From Nitrospirota bacterium (GTDB lineage Bacteria; Nitrospirota; Thermodesulfovibrionia; Thermodesulfovibrionales; JdFR-85), in the NCBI GenBank assembly GCA_011051565.1, contig DRKX01000121.1:1-54681 (forward strand): a DNA stretch of 54,681 bases, written 5' to 3'. Of the stretch, positions 50,410-54,681 are shown in pieces; position 1 is the stretch's first letter, and each line of letters begins with the position of its first letter. Under the pieces are notes generated by a model. The model saw nothing but the letters and a program-made list of their open reading frames with translations, made no database searches and was not told the DNA's origin. Both the position numbers and the translations under genes were made by a program.

Positions 50410-51528
50410 TCAACGGATAGATTCGTAACCTCCAGGAACCCCCCTCTTGGAGAAGACGATCTGCCAGACCTGATTGTGCCTCGCGCGGAATGAGCCTGCA
50501 CAGGATAGCAGATAGTACTTCCACATCCTGTAGAATCTCTCGTCATAGTTCAACTTTATATTATTCCAATTCCGGTCAAAATTTCCATACCATGCCATCA
50601 GGGTCTTGTCGTAATGGGCGCTGAAGTTGTGCCAGTCCTCCATGACGAACAACCCTTCGATCGCACCCCCTATCTGCTTGATCGAGGGCAGGAGGGAATC
50701 GGGGAATATGTACTTGTCGATCCATGGGTCTGTCTGAACCGCTGATTCGTTTCCGCCGATCGTCTGCAGCAGGAACAACCCGTCATCCTTCAGGCAGCGG
50801 TCCACGACCTCCATGTATGTCCTGTAGTTCTTGTACCCTACGTGCTCGAACATTCCGAGAGAGACTATGCTGTCGAACTTCCCCGTGACATCCCTGTAGT
50901 CCTGAAACCTGATCTCAACCGGGAGACCGCTGCACAGCCTCTTTCCGAGCTCCACCTGTCTCTGCGACACGGTTATGCCGGTCACCTCGACATCGTACTT
51001 CTCTGCTGCATACCGCGCGAAGCTACCCCAGCCGCAACCGATGTCCAATACCCTCATCCCGGGCTTCAGCCCAATCTTCCGGCAAACGAGGTCGAGCTTC
51101 TTCTCCTGGGCCTCGTCGAGTGTATCCGCGTCTCTCCAGTAGGCGCAGGTGTAAACCATCCGCCTGTCGAGCATGCTCTCATAGAGGTCGTTCCCGAGGT
51201 CGTAGTGCTTCTTGCCTATATTGAATGCACGCCTCTTCGATTGCAGGTTGACAGTCCTCGACAGGAGTATCTTGAAGAGGAACACCCTGTCCTCTCTCAC
51301 CCTCCTCGGTATCTGGGCACGCAGTATTCTGAAGAAAAACTCGTCAAGCCTATCGCAGTCCCACCATCCATCCATGTAGGACTCGCCGAGACCGAGAGAA
51401 CCTCGGAGCAGGACCCTCCGGTAGAACCTCTCGTCATGCACCTTCAGGTCCCAGGGCCTCTGTCCGTTGATCTCTATCCCCGCCGTTGAGAGGACCTTTT
51501 CGACCGTATCCTTGTATCCGTCCCTCAT
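50410..51528 (-). CDS. cfa: Cyclopropane-fatty-acyl-phospholipid synthase family protein
   Basis: SLGLGESYMDGWWDCDRLDEFF, AHYDLGNDLYESMLD-type, VLDIGCGWGSFARYAAEKY. Confidence 0.95.
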   Translation of the reverse strand: MRDGYKDTVEKVLSTAGIEINGQRPWDLKVHDERFYRRVLLRGSLGLGESYMDGWWDCDRLDEFFFRILRAQIPRRVREDRVFLFKILLSRTVNLQSKRRAFNIGKKHYDLGNDLYESMLDRRMVYTCAYWRDADTLDEAQEKKLDLVCRKIGLKPGMRVLDIGCGWGSFARYAAEKYDVEVTGITVSQRQVELGKRLCSGLPVEIRFQDYRDVTGKFDSIVSLGMFEHVGYKNYRTYMEVVDRCLKDDGLFLLQTIGGNESAVQTDPWIDKYIFPDSLLPSIKQIGGAIEGLFVMEDWHNFSAHYDKTLMAWYGNFDRNWNNIKLNYDERFYRMWKYYLLSCAGSFRARHNQVWQIVFSKRGVPGGYESIR

Positions 51529-51745
51529 CTCACCATCAGCTCATGCGGCTGGTCCGCCGGCTCTTGTTCGCCGGAACCGGCGCAGATCATCTAACGTCAA
51601 TCGGATACAATGCAGCTTCAGACCGTCCAGCCCGTGAAGACCCTCCCGTTATAGTTAAAGGTATACCAGATAAGACGACCGTTGTCAAGGGTGACGGGCG
51701 CCAGAGGGCCTTGCTCAGCGAACGATTCGACGACAGGCGCTTTTG

Positions 51746-51775
51746 TTGACTTTTCCGTATATGCTGAAATAGTAT
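51746..51775 (+). promoter_or_regulatory. Predicted promoter of the macro-domain gene
   Basis: TTGACT-N18-TAGTAT; AAAAGGAGGTG ribosome-binding site just before ATG 51847. Confidence 0.4.
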
Positions 51776-51846
51776 TCTATAAAAAATGATCCGTGGAGAT
51801 ATCAGCTGAAGAACCCTCAGAGTTTTACTGAAAAGGAGGTGTCCAT

Positions 51847-52389
51847 ATGGAGGTAAAGAAGGAGAAGAGGATAAGGGGCAGGACCGTGAGGGTCGTCAAG
51901 GGCGATATCACCGAACGCGATGTCGATGCCGTAGTGAATGCCGCGAATTCGCATCTCAAGCACGGCGGAGGCGTGGCAGGTGCGATTGTCAGGAAGGGCG
52001 GTTCGATCATACAGGAAGAGAGCGACAGGATAGGCCTCGTCCCGCCCGGCTCGGCCGCTATGACCACCGCCGGCTGGCTTCCCTGCAAGGCCGTTATTCA
52101 CGCCGTCGGCCCGCGCATGGGTGAAGGAGACGAAGACAGCAAACTCGAAAACGCCCTCCTGAGCGCATTGCGGATCGCATCTGAACAGGGCTTCAAGAGC
52201 ATCTCCATACCCGCCATCAGCTCGGGCATATTCGGCTTTCCAAAGGACAGGTGCGCTGAGATACTCATCAAGGGAGCGAGGAAGTTTCTCGAGAAGACAC
52301 CCGACACTCCACTCGACCTCATCGAGTTCTGCATATTCGACGATGAAACCCTCGGGTACTTTCTCAGGGAGCTCGAATCGCTGGAATAA
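51847..52389 (+). CDS. Stand-alone macro-domain (ADP-ribose-binding) protein
   Basis: GDITERDVDAVVNAANSHLKHGGGVAGAIVRKGG...AVIHAVGP...SIPAISSGIFGFP. Confidence 0.95.
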   Translation: MEVKKEKRIRGRTVRVVKGDITERDVDAVVNAANSHLKHGGGVAGAIVRKGGSIIQEESDRIGLVPPGSAAMTTAGWLPCKAVIHAVGPRMGEGDEDSKLENALLSALRIASEQGFKSISIPAISSGIFGFPKDRCAEILIKGARKFLEKTPDTPLDLIEFCIFDDETLGYFLRELESLE

Positions 52390-52411
52390 TTGAAGGAGTA
52401 TAGTGAATAAA

Positions 52412-52440
52412 GGGGGACCGATGCCGAGACCCGGTCCCCC
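52412..52440. terminator. Bidirectional terminator-like hairpin between convergent genes
   Basis: GGGGGACCG-N11-CGGTCCCCC perfect 9-bp stem; A/T-rich flank on the left side serves the minus strand. Confidence 0.75.
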
Positions 52441-52453
52441 TGAATGCGGGAAT

Positions 52454-52945
52454 CTATTCTACCTTGACCTTCTTCTCCCTCTTCTTGGCCTCTTCGGTCT
52501 TCGGAATCCTCACCTCGAGCACTCCGTCCTTGAACTTGGCCTTTGCCTTGTCCGACTGGACCTCTGCCGGAAGGCGGAAGGTGCGGCTGAATGATCCGTA
52601 GGAACGTTCCAGCCTGTAGTAGTTCTTCCTCTCCACCTTCTCCTCTTTCTTCTTCTCACCGGAGATGGTAATCGAATTTTCGGTCAGACTCACATCAACG
52701 TCGTCCTTCTTGATTCCCGGCATCTCAGCCTTCACGACCACGTCATCCCCTTCTTCGTAGATGTCCACGACAGGTGAGACCTCCTCGATCTCGGGGAATC
52801 TCAGGCTCGGGAACCACGTCGGACCCAGCAAAGAAAAGGGCCTTCTGAAGACATCTTCAATCCAGCGCTCCATCTCCTCAAACGGTGCAAGCATTCTCGA
52901 CGGCTCAGACCTTACCAGCTCCTTAGACTCCTTTTTCTTTGCCAT
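52454..52945 (-). CDS. Hsp20/alpha-crystallin family small heat-shock protein
   Basis: EEMERWIEDVFRRPFSLL...VVDIYEEGDDVVVKAEMPGIKKDDVDVSLTENSITISGEKK; GGAGGTGGGTT upstream of ATG. Confidence 0.95.
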   Translation of the reverse strand: MAKKKESKELVRSEPSRMLAPFEEMERWIEDVFRRPFSLLGPTWFPSLRFPEIEEVSPVVDIYEEGDDVVVKAEMPGIKKDDVDVSLTENSITISGEKKKEEKVERKNYYRLERSYGSFSRTFRLPAEVQSDKAKAKFKDGVLEVRIPKTEEAKKREKKVKVE

Positions 52946-52963
52946 AACCCACCTCCTTATTTG

Positions 52964-52990
52964 ATTTAGATTAACCCCCATAATCTAAAT
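52964..52990. promoter_or_regulatory. Perfect 10-bp inverted repeat (putative operator) upstream of hsp20
   Basis: ATTTAGATTA-N7-TAATCTAAAT. Confidence 0.65.
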
Positions 52991-53016
52991 ATATTCCTAC
53001 TTATCATGGATGTCAA
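52988..53016 (-). promoter_or_regulatory. Consensus-like sigma70-type promoter of hsp20
   Basis: Minus strand TTGACA-N17-TATATT. Confidence 0.7.
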
Positions 53017-53072
53017 ACAGAAAAAGAGGTGATTTTTTCTTCTTATCGATGGTAAAAGTAAAATAGGTGTGA

Positions 53073-53846
53073 TTAACTCTTCTTTTCTGCTCTTTTTGCC
53101 TCCTCCCACATTCGGTCCATCTCCTCGATTGAAGAGCCGGAGAGCGCCCTGCCCTCCTTTCTGGCCTGCTCTTCCATGCGGGTGAAACGGCGTACGAACT
53201 TTGCAGTCGTCTTCCGGAGGGCCTGGTCAGGATTGATCCCGACGAAGCGGGCGAGGTTCACGATCGTGAAGAGGATGTCCCCCAGTTCTTCTTCCATTGT
53301 TTCCGTGTCGCCCATTTTCAGGGCGGTTTTGAACTCGCCGAATTCGCTTTCGACCTTTTCGAGCACGTCTTCGGCCTTGTTCCAGTCGAAACCCACCCTC
53401 GATGCTCGTTCCTGAACCCTGTGGGCCTTCAGCAGCGACGGCAGATCCTTTGGAATGCCCTCGAGTACCGATTCCTTGAGCTTCCCCTCCTGCCGCTTGT
53501 GTTCTTCCCACTTGTCGAGCACCTCCTCGGCGGTACGGAGCCTCTCTGCACCGAAGACATGGGGATGTCGCGTGAGCATCTTCTCTGAAACCGCATCGAT
53601 GACGTCGCGGATATCGAACTCTCCTCTCTCTTCGGCTATCCGGGCATGAAAGACGATCTGGAAGAGGAGGTCTCCCAGCTCTTCCTTTATCTTTTCAGGA
53701 TCGTCCTCCTCGATGGCCTCGAGCAACTCGTAAGCCTCTTCTATGAGGAAAGGCTTCAGAGACTGGCGCGTCTGTTCCCTGTCCCACGGGCAGCCGCCCT
53801 CGGCCCTCAAGTCCTCCATTATCTTCACCAATCTGTCGAAGTTCAT
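53073..53846 (-). CDS. mazG: Nucleoside triphosphate pyrophosphohydrolase MazG
   Basis: MNFDRLVKIMEDLRAEGGCPWDREQTRQSLKPFLIEEAYELLEAI...EELGDLLFQIVFHARIAEE. Confidence 0.96.
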   Translation of the reverse strand: MNFDRLVKIMEDLRAEGGCPWDREQTRQSLKPFLIEEAYELLEAIEEDDPEKIKEELGDLLFQIVFHARIAEERGEFDIRDVIDAVSEKMLTRHPHVFGAERLRTAEEVLDKWEEHKRQEGKLKESVLEGIPKDLPSLLKAHRVQERASRVGFDWNKAEDVLEKVESEFGEFKTALKMGDTETMEEELGDILFTIVNLARFVGINPDQALRKTTAKFVRRFTRMEEQARKEGRALSGSSIEEMDRMWEEAKRAEKKS

Positions 53847-53926
53847 CCCTTCTCCATGCTCCAATCGACGATCAAGAAAGAACGACATGGCCCTGAACCG
53901 ACCCGGATAATAGTATAGAGGAGCCG

Positions 53927-54169
53927 TCAGGAAAGAGACAAGCCCGCAGAGCAGCGGTTGCCCTCTTCGCTCTGCCAAGTCCCGAGCCTCCACGCGAGAT
54001 AGTGGCAGTAATAGGGAGATTGCCTCGAGCAGTCCTTGAGGAGCTCGATAGGGAACTGGCGGCCTATGTGCTTATAACGGTCAAGTCGCTTCCTGACTCT
54101 ATTCCAGTCGAGGTAACGGTCTATGAAAGTCTTGTGGGCAGGTTCATTCATCCGAGAACTCAAGCGCAT
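53927..54169 (-). CDS. Small hypothetical protein
   Basis: 80-aa ORF in an otherwise empty gap; EPAHKTFIDRYLDWNRVRKRLDRYKHIGRQFPIELLKDCSRQSPYYCHYLAWRLGTW has protein-like composition, no family recognised. Confidence 0.35.
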   Translation of the reverse strand: MRLSSRMNEPAHKTFIDRYLDWNRVRKRLDRYKHIGRQFPIELLKDCSRQSPYYCHYLAWRLGTWQSEEGNRCSAGLSLS

Positions 54170-54204
54170 CTCAGCACACCCAGAACAAACCCTCCGGCCT
54201 CGTT

Positions 54205-54681
54205 TCAGGCCTGTTCCGATCCGTTCAGCCTGCCGGCTAATTTTCTGGCCCTTTGCAAGATTCCTTTCGGCAGCGGTTGATGGGGACCTTTGGCGATTGA
54301 TCCGACAAATAACGTGCCGACCGTGTCAGCACCTATGATTCGTGCTGTCTTTTTGAGCTGCTTCCGGGTCTCGTACATTAAGCTGCCTATTATTCCTGGG
54401 GCCGCGCTCGAGGAGACTATCAGCGCCCTTTTGGGAGGCGTGTTCTCTTTTCTGAGTCTGGGAGAGTTCATGTGCCACGGCCAATAAGCATAAACGATCA
54501 GGCGCTCCATGAAACGCTTGTAGATCGCCGTGACCGAGCCGAAGTTTGTGGGTGAAGCGAGGATGTAGCCGTCGGCCAGTTCTATTTTGTCGATCAGTTC
54601 ATCCATACCGTCATGCTGTACACACCTGCCGACCGACTCACCTGCCTGCTGCGTGCACTCTCTGCAGTTGAGGCAGAACCC
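54205..54681 (-). CDS. NAD(P)H-dependent FMN reductase / flavodoxin-fold iron-sulfur flavoprotein-like (runs off window end)
   Basis: Open to the edge: GFCLNCRECTQQAGESVGRCVQHDGMDELIDKIELADGYILASPTNFGSVTAIYKRFMERL. Confidence 0.88.
   Translation of the reverse strand, partial: GFCLNCRECTQQAGESVGRCVQHDGMDELIDKIELADGYILASPTNFGSVTAIYKRFMERLIVYAYWPWHMNSPRLRKENTPPKRALIVSSSAAPGIIGSLMYETRKQLKKTARIIGADTVGTLFVGSIAKGPHQPLPKGILQRARKLAGRLNGSEQA

Noticed and set aside
49372-50493. 373-aa plus-strand ORF opposite the HD-GYP gene
   Set aside because: Antisense shadow of a strongly supported gene; composition low-complexity and no recognisable motif. Caused by rarity of TTA/CTA/TCA on the sense strand.
51569-51582. 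CGCCGG-AA-CCGGCG palindrome upstream of cfa
   Set aside because: 6-bp GC palindrome is expected by chance in this composition; no supporting promoter geometry.

Overview
The window is a gene-dense, high-GC bacterial chromosome segment of about 50 protein-coding genes. I saw no rRNA, tRNA, CRISPR array, prophage or transposase. Most of it is housekeeping: ilvB-ilvN-DsrE-ubiA; pcm, surE, recO, era; a tamB / multi-POTRA Omp85 / SurA-N-like cassette; korB-korC; psd-pssA-leuA-leuC; fmt-def; trmFO-xerC-hslV-hslU; rlpA; argB; cfa; mazG. There are also two dipeptide/oligopeptide-type permease pairs, c-di-GMP and two-component signalling proteins, two Hsp20 chaperones, a macro-domain protein and a sulfotransferase. 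Gene content looks like a Gram-negative anaerobe of a Nitrospirota or deltaproteobacterial-like lineage (inference only). The most interesting signals are outside the plain ORF calls: (1) a Cys-rich small reading frame filling the psd-pssA gap, coupled to psd by ATGA and interrupted only by two in-frame UGA codons; (2) a three-segment set of mutually exclusive inverted repeats downstream of leuC; (3) a GC-rich, hairpin-rich ~170 nt leader in front of a GGDEF gene; (4) a consensus sigma70-type promoter with a perfect 10-bp palindrome over its -10/start region in front of an hsp20 gene; (5) an Omp85 protein with about seven POTRA-like repeats between TamB and a PPIase-less SurA-like protein. All calls come from reading sequence and translations; no database search was run.
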